A stretch of DNA of 64,000 nucleotides, from assembly GCF_002994445.1 (NCBI RefSeq), contig NZ_MRZJ01000010.1, positions 20,074-84,073 on the forward strand, written 5' to 3'. The first letter of the stretch is position 1, and each line of letters opens with the position of its first letter. A program made the position numbers and the translations under genes. This document shows positions 1-10,572 of this stretch, one piece after another. The notes beneath the pieces are model-generated. The model was not told where the DNA came from. It searched no databases and saw only the letters and a program-made list of their open reading frames with translations. The DNA is from Staphylococcus simulans. GTDB taxonomy: Bacteria; Bacillota; Bacilli; Staphylococcales; Staphylococcaceae.

Positions 1-399
1 GGTATTGCTCCTGCAATCATGGCAGCATATCGTTTTGGTGTGCCTTGTCTCTTTGCCAAAAAGGCGAAACCGAGTACTTTGAAAGATGGTTTCTATCAAA
101 CAGATATTCATTCATTTACAAAGAACAAAACGAATCGTGTGATTGTTTCTAAAGAGTTTTTGGATGAAAATGATCGTGTACTGATTATCGATGACTTCTT
201 AGCTAACGGAGATGCTTCCCTAGGCTTAGACCGTTTGGTTCAACAAGCAGGTGCACAAACAGTTGGTGTCGGTATTGTTGTAGAGAAGAGCTTCCAACAA
301 GGCCGCAAGAAGTTAGAAGAAGCAGGTTTGACAGTTTCTTCTTTATGCCAAGTTGCATCGCTTGCAGGCAATCAAGTGACATTAGTGGGTGAAGCATAA
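1..399 (+). CDS. xpt: Xanthine phosphoribosyltransferase, 3' part (5' end outside window)
   Basis: Converts xanthine plus PRPP to XMP in purine salvage. The reading frame is open from base 1, so the gene starts before the window; only the C-terminal ~132 residues are visible. They contain the type I phosphoribosyltransferase PRPP loop (VLIIDDFLANGDASLG), with the two acidic residues and the small-residue loop expected of the family. The stop codon lies two bases before the pbuX start, so the genes are co-transcribed and probably translationally coupled. In firmicutes the xpt-pbuX transcript usually begins with a purine riboswitch; that region would lie upstream and cannot be seen here. The internal ATG at 19 is not the true start. 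Confidence 0.93.
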   Translation, partial: GIAPAIMAAYRFGVPCLFAKKAKPSTLKDGFYQTDIHSFTKNKTNRVIVSKEFLDENDRVLIIDDFLANGDASLGLDRLVQQAGAQTVGVGIVVEKSFQQGRKKLEEAGLTVSSLCQVASLAGNQVTLVGEA

Positions 400-401
400 A
401 C

Positions 402-1670
402 ATGAAGAACTTCATTCTGAGTCTACAACATTTACTTGCAATGTATGCAGGTGCTATACTAGTTCCAATTATCGTCGGGACCAGCCTTAAATTTACGCCC
501 GAACAGATTGCATATCTGGTAACAGTCGACATCTTCATGTGCGGTGTCGCAACGTTTTTAGAAGCGAACCGAGTAACAGGGACCGGGTTGCCGATCGTAT
601 TAGGCTGTACCTTTACGGCAGTTGCACCGATGATATTAATAGGGCAGACAAAAGGGTTAGGCGTTTTATATGGTTCCTTGTTTGTTTCAGGAATCTTAGT
701 GGTCTTAATCGCACCAGTCTTCTCCTATGTTGTTAAGTTCTTTCCACCTGTTGTAACAGGAAGCGTCGTAACCATTATCGGTATTAATTTAATGCCGGTT
801 GCGATGAACTATGTTGCAGGAGGCCAAGGTTCTAAAAACTATGGAGATATGAAGAATATCATCTTAGGGTTTTCAACTCTGGTCATCATTTTGATTTTAC
901 AACGCTTTACACACGGCTTCTTAAAGTCTATCGCAATTTTAATCGGGTTGATTGCAGGGACTTTATTAGCCAGCGCATTCGGTGTAGTAGATATTAAACA
1001 AGTCGGAACAGCACATTGGTTTGAATTTCCAAAGCCGTTTCGCTTCTCTGGATTCAGTTTTGATATCGGTGCTATTTTAGTCTTCTTTATTGTAGCCCTT
1101 GTCAGCTTGATTGAATCCACAGGTGTTTACACAGCACTGAGCAAGATAACCGGAAGACGATTGACGCGTACAGATTACCGCAAAGGTTACACTGCGGAAG
1201 GTCTTGCGATTGTCATCGGTTCTATCTTTAATGCTTTTCCATACACTGCTTATTCGCAAAATGTCGGTTTGGTTTCATTATCAGGCGTGAAAAAGAATAA
1301 TGTCATCTATGGAATGGTTATACTTCTCTTGATTTGCGGTTGTATTCCGAAACTCGGCGCATTAGCCAACGTCATTCCTTTACCGGTGCTCGGCGGTGCA
1401 ATGATCGCAATGTTCGGGATGGTAATGGCATACGGCGTAAGTATTTTAGGAAGTATTGATTTCAAAAATCAGAATAATCTTTTGATTATTGCTGTAGCTG
1501 TCGGATTAGGGACAGGCATCAGTGCTGTTCCGCAAGCATTTAAAGCAATGGGCGAACAATTCGCCTGGTTAACTCAAAATGGAATTGTACTGGGTGCAAT
1601 TTCAGCAATTGTACTTAATTTCTTTTTTAACGGTATAAAGTATCAACAAAACGAAGAAAATGTGAAATAA
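402..1670 (+). CDS. pbuX: Xanthine permease, NCS2 family
   Basis: A 422-residue integral membrane protein with about 12-14 hydrophobic segments, of the nucleobase:cation symporter-2 (uracil/xanthine permease) family. The family signature region is visible in the C-terminal half (AEGLAIVIGSIFNAFPYTAYSQ split over residues ~265-290, then a GVKKNNVIYG stretch). It imports xanthine for the phosphoribosyltransferase encoded just upstream. The start ATG at 402 follows the xpt stop by two bases. It is second in the xpt-pbuX-guaB-guaA operon, with a 33-base gap to guaB. Length matches the family; nothing is broken. Confidence 0.93.
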   Translation: MKNFILSLQHLLAMYAGAILVPIIVGTSLKFTPEQIAYLVTVDIFMCGVATFLEANRVTGTGLPIVLGCTFTAVAPMILIGQTKGLGVLYGSLFVSGILVVLIAPVFSYVVKFFPPVVTGSVVTIIGINLMPVAMNYVAGGQGSKNYGDMKNIILGFSTLVIILILQRFTHGFLKSIAILIGLIAGTLLASAFGVVDIKQVGTAHWFEFPKPFRFSGFSFDIGAILVFFIVALVSLIESTGVYTALSKITGRRLTRTDYRKGYTAEGLAIVIGSIFNAFPYTAYSQNVGLVSLSGVKKNNVIYGMVILLLICGCIPKLGALANVIPLPVLGGAMIAMFGMVMAYGVSILGSIDFKNQNNLLIIAVAVGLGTGISAVPQAFKAMGEQFAWLTQNGIVLGAISAIVLNFFFNGIKYQQNEENVK

Positions 1671-1688
1671 TGTAATTAAAACAAATAA

Positions 1689-3170
<1,482 letters not shown>

Positions 3171-3186
3171 AAGGAGAAACTGATTT

Positions 3187-4728
3187 ATGGAAATGGCGAA
3201 AGAACAAGAGTTAATTCTTGTATTAGATTTTGGCAGCCAATACAACCAACTCATTACACGTCGTATTCGTGAAATGGGTGTGTACAGTGAGTTGCACGAC
3301 CATGAAATTTCAATTGAAGAGATTAAAAAGATGAATCCTAAAGGTATCATCTTATCTGGCGGACCTAACTCAGTTTATGAAGAAGGTTCTTACACAATCG
3401 ATCCTGAAATTTACAATTTAGGTGTACCCGTACTTGGTATTTGCTACGGTATGCAATTAACGACTAAATTATTAGGCGGTAAAGTTGAGCGTGCGAACGA
3501 AAGAGAATACGGTAAAGCAACGATTCATGCAAAATCAGATGAAATCTTCTTTGGTTTACCGGAAGAACAAACAGTATGGATGAGTCACTCAGATAAAGTG
3601 ATCGAAATTCCAGAAGGTTTTGTTTCAATCGCAGACAGCCCAAGCACACCTTATGCAGCAATCGAAGATAAAGAACGTCGTATTTACGGCGTTCAATTCC
3701 ACCCAGAAGTACGTCACACTGAATACGGCAACGACATCTTACGCAACTTTGTACGCCGCGTGTGCGATTGTACAGGTGAATGGACAATGGAAAACTTCAT
3801 TGACGTTGAAATTGAAAAAATCCGTGAAAAAGTAGGCGATCGCAAAGTTTTATGTGCAATGAGCGGCGGTGTAGATTCATCAGTAGTCGCTGTCTTATTG
3901 CATAAAGCAATCGGCGACCAGCTTACATGTATCTTTGTTGACCATGGTTTGCTTCGTAAAGGCGAAGGCGATATGGTTATGGAACAATTCGGCGAAGGCT
4001 TCAACATGAACATTATTCGTGTGAATGCCAAAGACCGTTTCATGGATAAATTAAAAGGCGTTTCAGATCCTGAACAAAAACGTAAAATTATCGGTAATGA
4101 ATTCGTTTATGTTTTCGACGATGAAGCTTCTAAATTAAAAGGTGTAGACTTCCTTGCACAAGGTACGCTATACACTGACGTTATTGAATCAGGTACAAAA
4201 ACAGCACAAACAATCAAATCTCACCACAACGTAGGCGGATTGCCTGAAGACATGCAATTTGAATTAATTGAACCTATCAATACATTATTCAAAGATGAAG
4301 TACGTGCTTTAGGTATCGAATTAGGTATCCCTGAACACTTAGTTTGGAGACAACCATTCCCAGGTCCAGGACTTGGTATCCGTGTATTAGGTGAAATTAC
4401 TGAAGAGAAACTAGAAATTGTCCGCGAATCAGACGCTATCTTAAGAGAAGTGATTCGTGAAGAAGGATTAGAACGTGAAATCTGGCAATACTTTACAGTA
4501 CTTCCAGGTATGCGCTCAGTAGGTGTAATGGGAGACTACCGTACTTACGATTACACAATCGGTATTCGTGCCGTAACGTCTATCGACGGTATGACAAGCG
4601 ACTTTGCGCGTATTGACTGGGAAGTCTTGCAAAAGATTTCAAGTCGTATCGTAAACGAAGTCGATCACGTCAACAGAGTTGTCTATGATGTGACTTCTAA
4701 GCCGCCAAGCACTATAGAGTGGGAGTAA
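3187..4728 (+). CDS. guaA: GMP synthase (glutamine-hydrolysing)
   Basis: Aminates XMP to GMP using glutamine and ATP. The 513-residue protein has an N-terminal class I glutamine amidotransferase domain with nucleophile Cys in GICYGMQ (about residue 85) and its His-Glu in FHPEV, then an ATP pyrophosphatase domain with the PP-loop SGGVDSS (about residue 225), and a C-terminal dimerisation domain ending [19 protein letters not shown] precedes the start; the ATG at 3193 is an alternative two codons inside. Last gene of the operon, followed by a rho-independent terminator. In S. aureus the vSa-alpha island lies just downstream of this gene. Confidence 0.97.
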   Translation: MEMAKEQELILVLDFGSQYNQLITRRIREMGVYSELHDHEISIEEIKKMNPKGIILSGGPNSVYEEGSYTIDPEIYNLGVPVLGICYGMQLTTKLLGGKVERANEREYGKATIHAKSDEIFFGLPEEQTVWMSHSDKVIEIPEGFVSIADSPSTPYAAIEDKERRIYGVQFHPEVRHTEYGNDILRNFVRRVCDCTGEWTMENFIDVEIEKIREKVGDRKVLCAMSGGVDSSVVAVLLHKAIGDQLTCIFVDHGLLRKGEGDMVMEQFGEGFNMNIIRVNAKDRFMDKLKGVSDPEQKRKIIGNEFVYVFDDEASKLKGVDFLAQGTLYTDVIESGTKTAQTIKSHHNVGGLPEDMQFELIEPINTLFKDEVRALGIELGIPEHLVWRQPFPGPGLGIRVLGEITEEKLEIVRESDAILREVIREEGLEREIWQYFTVLPGMRSVGVMGDYRTYDYTIGIRAVTSIDGMTSDFARIDWEVLQKISSRIVNEVDHVNRVVYDVTSKPPSTIEWE

Positions 4729-4751
4729 CCAGTCTATAAATATATAAAACG

Positions 4752-4786
4752 AAAACCCTTTAACCGCAATGGTTAGAGGGTTTTTT
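4752..4786 (+). terminator. Rho-independent terminator of the xpt-guaA operon
   Basis: A stem AACCCTTTAACC / GGTTAGAGGGTT with a five-base loop is followed by a run of T. It sits 24 bases after the guaA stop. Confidence 0.9.
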
Positions 4787-4877
4787 GGACACTTAACTGT
4801 GACAATGAACGCTGACCCTCAAAAGTGAAGTATATGTTAAGCTTTAAGTGACAAATATGAGGTGGATGATAAACATC

Positions 4878-4917
4878 GAGCCCGATAACTATTCGCAGTA
4901 GTTATCGGGCTCTTTTT
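4878..4917 (+). terminator. Second strong terminator after guaA
   Basis: A perfect 14-bp stem (GAGCCCGATAACTA / TAGTTATCGGGCTC) is followed by six Ts. No gene is visible between it and the guaA terminator (4787-4877), so it is a fail-safe terminator, the remnant of a lost gene, or the end of a short RNA. Confidence 0.8.
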
Positions 4918-5037
4918 AGGTGTATTGGTTATGCCATCGCTTTTTTAATCATGATTATTTAACCTATATGAAAATAACATGTTGTTACCCTTGCTAAAAT
5001 AGGCACATTTAAAGCTATTGAATGCATATATTCGGAG

Positions 5038-6195
5038 TTAATAAAACAATAATCCAATTGCGATACCTATTAAAACAATCGACCAAGAAGGGAGTTTGAA
5101 ATAGGTGAGTAGAACGAAAAGAATACTTGCCAATGTAAAATCTAAAGGTTGTTTAACAGTAGATGTCCAAATCGGCTGATAGAATGCGGCGATTAAGATA
5201 CCTACGACACCCGCACTGATGCCTTTTAAGAACCCTTCTGCATAAATATTTGATTTAAGACGATCCCAAAACGGTAAGACACCGAATAAAAGTAAAAAGG
5301 CAGGTAAAAATATTGCGAAGGTTGCGAGAAGTCCGCCGCCGATACCGCCGATTGATGTACCGATATAGGATGCAAATGTAAATAAAGGTCCTGGGACTGC
5401 TTGAGAAGCCGCATAACCTGTGATGAAATCATTAGAAGAAATGAGGCCTTGCGGTACAAATTCTTTTTCTAATAAAGGCAATACTACATGACCGCCGCCG
5501 AATACAAGAGAACCAGAACGATAGAAACTATCGAACATTCTTATCCATATGTTTTGTGTAGCTGCACTTAAGACAGGCAGCACAACCAGCAAGCCCGCAA
5601 ATAAAGAAAGAGAAATAACGCTGACCCTCTTAGGTAAATAAAAGACTTTTGAGTCATGTTTTGAGACAGAAGTAGGCTTAAGAAATACAATACCGTAAAT
5701 GCCTGTTATCAAAAGTGCAATAACTTGTATATAAATATTGTTGATTAATAATGTGAGTGCCAATACAAACATCGCCAGCATAATCGTTGTTTTTGTATTA
5801 GTTAATTTTTTGCCCATACCGAGTATTGCTTGCGCAACAATCGCTACTGCGACTAACTTTAAACCTTGCATCCATGTAAAGTGGGCATTGCCATTCACAA
5901 AGAGTGCTGAAAACAGCATTAATAGAATAACAGAAGGCATTGTAAAACCGAGAAAGGCTAATATACCTCCTAAGACACCGCCTCTGATCGTTCCGATACC
6001 TATACCGACTTGGCTGCTTGCAGGTCCAGGCAAGAACTGGCACAACGCAACTAAATCAGAGTATTCTTTTTCATTCAGCCATTTGCGCTTCTTTACATAT
6101 TCATCATAAAAGTAGCCTAAATGTGCAGTCGGACCCCCAAAGGATAAGACACCGAGTTTTAAGGCAACCATAAAAATATTTACATAATTATACAT
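5038..6195 (-). CDS. Chromate transporter, long-chain CHR family (ChrA-like)
   Basis: A 385-residue membrane protein built from two homologous CHR halves. The first carries FGGPTAHLGYF and FLPGPASSQVGIGIG (residues ~20-70). The second carries FGGGHVVLPLLEKEF and AVPGPLFTFASYIG (residues ~225-280). Duplicated halves with these FGGP/GG and PGP signatures define the CHR chromate ion transporter family, which exports chromate; in many bacteria the true substrate is not known. I chose ATG 6195 because AAGGAG lies just upstream; an upstream in-frame ATG at 6213 has no good site. Transcribed against guaA and against the leukocidin genes, as a single gene in the accessory region. Confidence 0.88.
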   Translation of the reverse strand: MYNYVNIFMVALKLGVLSFGGPTAHLGYFYDEYVKKRKWLNEKEYSDLVALCQFLPGPASSQVGIGIGTIRGGVLGGILAFLGFTMPSVILLMLFSALFVNGNAHFTWMQGLKLVAVAIVAQAILGMGKKLTNTKTTIMLAMFVLALTLLINNIYIQVIALLITGIYGIVFLKPTSVSKHDSKVFYLPKRVSVISLSLFAGLLVVLPVLSAATQNIWIRMFDSFYRSGSLVFGGGHVVLPLLEKEFVPQGLISSNDFITGYAASQAVPGPLFTFASYIGTSIGGIGGGLLATFAIFLPAFLLLFGVLPFWDRLKSNIYAEGFLKGISAGVVGILIAAFYQPIWTSTVKQPLDFTLASILFVLLTYFKLPSWSIVLIGIAIGLLFY

Positions 6196-6213
6196 ATTAT
6201 TCTCCTTATTCAT

Positions 6214-6523
6214 TACAGGCTCAACTTATAATTTTTGGACGCATTATGCTCTATTATATTGATGGAATGTAAAGATTTATGCGGTATATGTGTAAAGAAT
6301 ATTAAATTTCCCCTCTTTAGGTCTCATCTGTAACGTAACTTGCTTTCTTTAATTTCCAATATACAGATTGTATGACGTATGGATTTAGAAAACATGACAT
6401 TTCAGTGAAAGAAATATTAACCATAATTAACAAATTATAATTAATTATTAATTTTTAAGTTGAGAATTTTAGATATAATTAAATCGAAAAGTCACAACAA
6501 AAGAAAAAGAGGAGTGATGCATC
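6214..6523 (+). promoter_or_regulatory. Intergenic control region of the leukocidin operon
   Basis: About 310 bases of very AT-rich DNA between the divergent chrA-like and leukocidin genes. A TATAAT at 6474-6479 is the best -10 element for the toxin genes, with no good -35, as is common for activator-dependent promoters. TTAAC occurs twice at 6417-6421 and 6427-6431; read on the other strand this is GTTAA-N5-GTTAA, one base shorter in spacing than the SaeR box GTTAA-N6-GTTAA. The SaeR link is speculative. No gene is seen here. Confidence 0.4.
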
Positions 6524-7516
6524 ATGAATTGGAAACAAATAGCTGCGACATTAATTCCAGCATCAGCTTTAATTTTAGGTACATTCATGCCCACTGAGGC
6601 ACTCGCAGCAGATATTAAACAAGATGAAATTGGTAAAGACGGTAAAATTGTTAAACGTACGCAAGTCGGCGGTGATTTTGATGGTGGTTTCACACAACTG
6701 GTGCATTTTGACTTTATTGAGGATCCAAAATACGACAAAGATGCTTTAGTTGTCCGTACCAAAGGGAATATTGCTTCCCAATTAGAATATGGGAAGTATC
6801 GCAAAAGCTTCTTGTTCTACAGCCAGATGAGATATCCCGGAGAATTTGGTGTACGTGTCGATGTGAAGGACAATCCGAAAACAGAGATATTAGATTATCT
6901 GCCGAAGAACAATATTGAAAGCGTCAATGTGACCGAGACATTCGGTTATAACATCGGTGGTTCCATTTCCAGCAATCAATCTGGAAATATCAATGGCGGT
7001 CAAAACTATAGTAAAACAATCAACTATAAACAAACCAATTACCGAACACTGTTAAATGGAAATACGAGCAATCAAGGTGTAGGTTGGAATGTTGTTGCGA
7101 ACAGTTTGTTTTATAACGGTCATATGAATGCACGCGGGGATATGAATTTATTCCATAATGATGGAGAAGAACGTGATGAAAAGCGTCCATCGACATTCTT
7201 TGCGGGGAAATCGACGTTGCCTTCGCTAGTGAGAAGCGGATTTAATCCAGATTTCTTAACTTATTTATCGAACGATAAAGAGAACAAAAAAACACAAATC
7301 ACAGTGACATATTCACGTAAGAATGATGAAATTGATGCGGCATATTATAACGATAACTTTGATAAGTATCCGCAAATGAACCTGTATCATCAAAATATTT
7401 CAGGAAATACTTATAAAGTAACCTATGAAATTGATTGGAAAAAGAAAAAGGTGAAAATGATCAATCAAGAATCAGAAAAGATAGGGCAAGCACCTTTAGA
7501 AAAAGACGGTGAATAG
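6524..7516 (+). CDS. Bicomponent leukocidin, S-type component
   Basis: A secreted beta-barrel pore-forming toxin subunit of the staphylococcal leukocidin/gamma-hemolysin family, 330 residues. A signal peptide (residues 1-29) ends at TEALA-AD. The mature part shows class S features: IKR-T near the N-terminus, HFDFIEDPKYDKDALVVRTKG, LDYLPKNNIES and TFGYNIGG (~residues 125-150), then the glycine/serine/asparagine-rich stem, INYKQTNYRT, LPSLVRSGFNPDFL and KVTYEIDWKKKKVK. The pattern LPKNKIES/GYNIGG is shared with LukS/HlgC rather than LukF. GAGGAGTGA precedes the ATG. It ends one base before the F-type gene, the S-then-F order of luk operons. It has a longer polar C-tail than HlgC. Which receptor or cell it targets cannot be read from the sequence. 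Confidence 0.9.
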   Translation: MNWKQIAATLIPASALILGTFMPTEALAADIKQDEIGKDGKIVKRTQVGGDFDGGFTQLVHFDFIEDPKYDKDALVVRTKGNIASQLEYGKYRKSFLFYSQMRYPGEFGVRVDVKDNPKTEILDYLPKNNIESVNVTETFGYNIGGSISSNQSGNINGGQNYSKTINYKQTNYRTLLNGNTSNQGVGWNVVANSLFYNGHMNARGDMNLFHNDGEERDEKRPSTFFAGKSTLPSLVRSGFNPDFLTYLSNDKENKKTQITVTYSRKNDEIDAAYYNDNFDKYPQMNLYHQNISGNTYKVTYEIDWKKKKVKMINQESEKIGQAPLEKDGE

Positions 7517-7517
7517 G

Positions 7518-8507
7518 ATGGGCAAGAAAGCATTTAAAGTTTTAACATTAAGTACATTGTTAACGGCGTCTATATTGTCTCAGACGCAAACTGCCAAGGC
7601 TGATGGGCATATCCAAGCAGTGATAAAAGATGAAGGCCAGCAAAAAGTAGCATCAGACTCAATGATTTATAAACGTACAGCAACTGCAAGCGACACGCAA
7701 AAACATATTACACAAAGTCTGCAGTTTAATTTCATTAAAGATGAAAGCTATGATAAAGAAACAGTAGTGTTGAAAACAGCGGGTAATATTGCGAGTGGTG
7801 CACATATATTAGATCCTTATGCGGTATATACGAGTACAAAGCGCTGGCCGGGCGAATATAAAGTATCTGTAACGTTGCCGAAAACAGACTCCACAGCCAT
7901 TATTGATTATGCGCCGCGCAACAGTGATGAGTCGCGAGAAGTGACAGAGACAATCGGTTTGAATATCGGAGGCGGTCTCAATCTGAAGGGTGGCGGCGGT
8001 GACGCTAATTTGAACGGGAAGTATACATTTAATGAATCTGTAAAATATAAGCAAGATGCTTATCGTACCTTCCTAGAACAACCTACTTCTCCAAAAGATA
8101 TTGCTTGGGGTGTAGAAGCCTATAATATTAATGTGAATGGATATGGACCTTATAACAGAGAAAAATACAATGATATCCAAAGTTCATATGGTAATGAGCT
8201 GTTTTTGAAAAACAGAACCAGCCGAGCAAATGCAGGGAAGAATTTTGTGGATTCTAACCAATTGCCGTCATTGATCGCAAGTTCATTCAACCCTGAATTT
8301 TTAACCGTCTTTTCTCATGATTATGATGATAAAGATAAATCTAGAATTAAAGTAAAATACGAAAGAAATATGGATGACTATTTAATCAAGTGGAAAACAT
8401 TTTACTGGTCTGGTTATAACAAAAAGAATACAGCTAAAGAAGCTATGACAGCGACTTATGAAATTGATTGGGAAACACACAGTGTGAAATTCATTAAAGC
8501 AGAATAA
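7518..8507 (+). CDS. Bicomponent leukocidin, F-type component
   Basis: Partner subunit of the pore-forming toxin, 329 residues. The signal peptide (residues 1-28) ends QTQTAKA. The mature protein has class F features: SLQFNFIKDESYDKETVVLKTAGNI split around residues ~70-95, VDYAPRN-type segment IIDYAPRNSDES, NGKYTFNESVKYKQ, YGNELFL, LPSLIASSFNPEFLTVFSH and IKWKTFYWSGYN (the rim/phosphocholine-contact region of LukF), ending TYEIDWETHSVKFIKAE. The ATG at 7518 is one base after the upstream stop; a GTG at 7509 is an alternative that would overlap. Co-transcription and equal secretion of S and F subunits is the norm in this family. A terminator follows. Confidence 0.9.
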   Translation: MGKKAFKVLTLSTLLTASILSQTQTAKADGHIQAVIKDEGQQKVASDSMIYKRTATASDTQKHITQSLQFNFIKDESYDKETVVLKTAGNIASGAHILDPYAVYTSTKRWPGEYKVSVTLPKTDSTAIIDYAPRNSDESREVTETIGLNIGGGLNLKGGGGDANLNGKYTFNESVKYKQDAYRTFLEQPTSPKDIAWGVEAYNINVNGYGPYNREKYNDIQSSYGNELFLKNRTSRANAGKNFVDSNQLPSLIASSFNPEFLTVFSHDYDDKDKSRIKVKYERNMDDYLIKWKTFYWSGYNKKNTAKEAMTATYEIDWETHSVKFIKAE

Positions 8508-8520
8508 TAAGCAATATAGC

Positions 8521-8561
8521 GCAGGACTTACCTTAGCAGCAGTTTTTGGGAGTCCTGCTTT
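8521..8561 (+). terminator. Terminator of the leukocidin operon
   Basis: GCAGGACT (8521-8528) pairs with AGTCCTGC (8551-8558), with a T-rich tail. It lies 13 bases after the F-component stop. Confidence 0.75.
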
Positions 8562-8795
8562 CTGATTGAGATGACAAAAACAAAATGGTGATAGTTTGGC
8601 TGATCGCATCATCAAAAATACATGATTTGTATTCATATACTCTATAATATTTAAAATATTTCAGAGGTTTTACTTAAAACTAAGTATTTATTTAAAACTG
8701 TTTGAAAATTCATACTATAAAGAAAACAACATTTGCGTTTATAGGATAAAAGGGATAAGCTTGAATGAATACAGTATATAAAGGGGCTGTGGAAA

Positions 8796-9842
8796 ATAGA
8801 TATATTAATCGGTACGGGCTTATTATTGCTCATTTTAGTCTTTTTTACTTTGTTTACGTATTACGCGCCGGATGGGCGTGCAGTCATGGGGGCTTTAGCA
8901 ACAGCGGCAATTGCGACTTTCTTAGTGGAAGCACTTCAAGGTTATGTGTTGGGGGACATTCTTAACGTTGAATTCTTGAAAGAAACTGGGAAGTTAGCAG
9001 GCACATTGAGTGGGGTCATTGTTGCATTCTTAGTTGCATTATCTAGAAAGATCAATGCGCAAAACTCAGCATTATTAGCAGTATCTTTTGCGGAAATCGG
9101 GTTGATTCCTGCACTATTTGCTGCGTATTTAATGTCATTTGTAATTCGCTTTATTCAAAAGAAAATTACAAATGGCATGGATTTTATTATTGTAGTAATT
9201 GTTTGTATTCCGATTGCACGATTATTAGGTGTAGGCTTTACACCATTGGTTGACGGTTCATTGCTGAAAATCGGGGGCATTATTGATGCAGCAATGAATA
9301 CAAGTCCATTACTTATGGGATTAATCCTTGGCGGTATTGTGACGGTGGTAGGAACGTCGCCATTAAGTTCAATGGCACTGACAGCTATGTTAGGTCTGAC
9401 AGGCGCACCAATGGCTGTTGCAGCATTAACAGCTTTTGCGTCAAGTTTCATGAATACAACGTTGCTGCACCGCTTGAAAATCGGTAATTTAAAATCAGTG
9501 ATTTCAATTGCGATTGAACCATTATCAAAAGCGGATTTGGTTTCTTCGAATCCGGTTCCGATTTATGTCACAAACTTTATCGGCGGAGGGATGGCCGGAA
9601 TGGTCATTGCTTACTCAGGGCTTATCAACAATGCGCCGGGTACGGCAGCTCCGACACCAGGTATACTCGTTATGTTTGGGTTCAACCCGGCACTTGAAGT
9701 GTTGAAGTACGCTGCAATCGCAGCGGTCATCTGTTTGATTGTCGGATTTGTGATGGCTTATTTATTTAGAAATTATCCGATCAGAAACAGTGAAGTTTTA
9801 GGGTATGAATCTGAAATCCTTAAAAATTCAAAAACAAAATAA
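8796..9842 (+). CDS. PTS EIIC-like membrane permease (PF13303-type), apparent ATA start
   Basis: A membrane protein of about 348 residues with ~9 hydrophobic segments, resembling the stand-alone PTS_EIIC type 2 family whose substrates are mostly unknown. Recognisable stretches are FTYYAPDGRAVMGALATAAI, TSPLSSMALTAMLGLTGAPMA and GGMAGMVIAYSGLINNAPG. The frame is open from 8769, but the only standard in-frame start is TTG 8826, without a ribosome site and truncating the first hydrophobic segment. The natural N-terminus reads (ATA)DILIGTG from 8796, with AAGGGG nine bases before it, so an ATG may have mutated to ATA or ATA is used. No EIIA/EIIB partner is adjacent. Confidence 0.75.
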   Translation: MDILIGTGLLLLILVFFTLFTYYAPDGRAVMGALATAAIATFLVEALQGYVLGDILNVEFLKETGKLAGTLSGVIVAFLVALSRKINAQNSALLAVSFAEIGLIPALFAAYLMSFVIRFIQKKITNGMDFIIVVIVCIPIARLLGVGFTPLVDGSLLKIGGIIDAAMNTSPLLMGLILGGIVTVVGTSPLSSMALTAMLGLTGAPMAVAALTAFASSFMNTTLLHRLKIGNLKSVISIAIEPLSKADLVSSNPVPIYVTNFIGGGMAGMVIAYSGLINNAPGTAAPTPGILVMFGFNPALEVLKYAAIAAVICLIVGFVMAYLFRNYPIRNSEVLGYESEILKNSKTK

Positions 9843-9852
9843 TGTTGAATAT

Positions 9853-9897
9853 AACAGCATCGTAGCAAAATTAGTTTGCTATGGTGCTGTTTTTTTA
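9853..9897. terminator. Bidirectional terminator between the EIIC-like gene and the NUDIX gene
   Basis: AACAGCA..TAGCAAA / TTTGCTA..TGCTGTT forms a stem with one internal mismatch, followed by T8. The opposite strand also has an A/T-rich flank, so it can serve the convergent NUDIX gene. Confidence 0.8.
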
Positions 9898-10308
9898 TTT
9901 CTCTTCAAAAGAGACCATAAACGGATGTTGCGTGTCGTCTAAGCAGAGATTGATACGTGTTTTGAAATTGCCCCATGTGACTTGCTGCATGACTTGTTCA
10001 TACGAAAAGAAACCGACTTCCAAGCTTTCTTCGCTGGTTGTAAGGCTGCCGCTGACATACTCAGCGCGGAATAAATGATTCACAATGGAATGATTGGTAT
10101 TTTGAAACGCACCGCAGTATTTCGTAATTTCAACGTTGACGCCGGCTTCTTCTTTAACTTCACGTATTGCAGCGTCTGTAATGGTTTCGCCGTTTTCTAC
10201 TTGACCGCCGGGCATTTCCCATCCTCGTCTCGGGCTTTTAATTAATAAAATTTCATTTTTGTCATTGGTTACTAAACATGATGCTGAAAGTATATGCAAA
10301 GGGGGCAT
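9895..10308 (-). CDS. NUDIX hydrolase
   Basis: A 137-residue NUDIX-fold protein. The signature GX5EX7REUXEEXGU is complete (G-GQVENGETITDAAIREVKEEAGV, residues ~34-56), with the metal-binding glutamates in REVKEE. It hydrolyses a nucleoside diphosphate linked to another group; the substrate cannot be told from the sequence. AAAGGAG sits at a good distance upstream of the ATG. A single gene convergent with the EIIC-like gene. Confidence 0.88.
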   Translation of the reverse strand: MPPLHILSASCLVTNDKNEILLIKSPRRGWEMPGGQVENGETITDAAIREVKEEAGVNVEITKYCGAFQNTNHSIVNHLFRAEYVSGSLTTSEESLEVGFFSYEQVMQQVTWGNFKTRINLCLDDTQHPFMVSFEEK

Positions 10309-10572
10309 AGGTAAACTCCTTTTTTCTTATTTTAAAGTGATGTGAATTTTTTGTTTGAATTAGGCTAGAAGATAATTAAGTATTATTTTACTTGTACAGT
10401 TATGGAGCTTAACATAGCAACGCAAACAAAGCGATAATTTCTAAAGATTGGAAACGATAGAGTAAGCAACAATCAATTGATATATTTGATAAAAATGTGT
10501 GAAAAAAGAATTTTAGGCAATAATGTGTTAAGGTATAGCAAATACAAAGACACAACCCTAGGAGGAACAGTT

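Noticed and set aside
4808..5629. Thirteen bases AACGCTGACCCTC present both at 4808 and inside the chrA-like gene at 5617
   Set aside because: Considered as att-like direct repeat, but a 13-base match is expected by chance in 64 kb, and one copy is inside a coding region.
8765..8965. 66-codon frame starting ATG 8765, ahead of the EIIC-like gene
   Set aside because: Out of frame with the permease and overlapping its start; the composition past 8830 is a frame-shifted reading of the permease.
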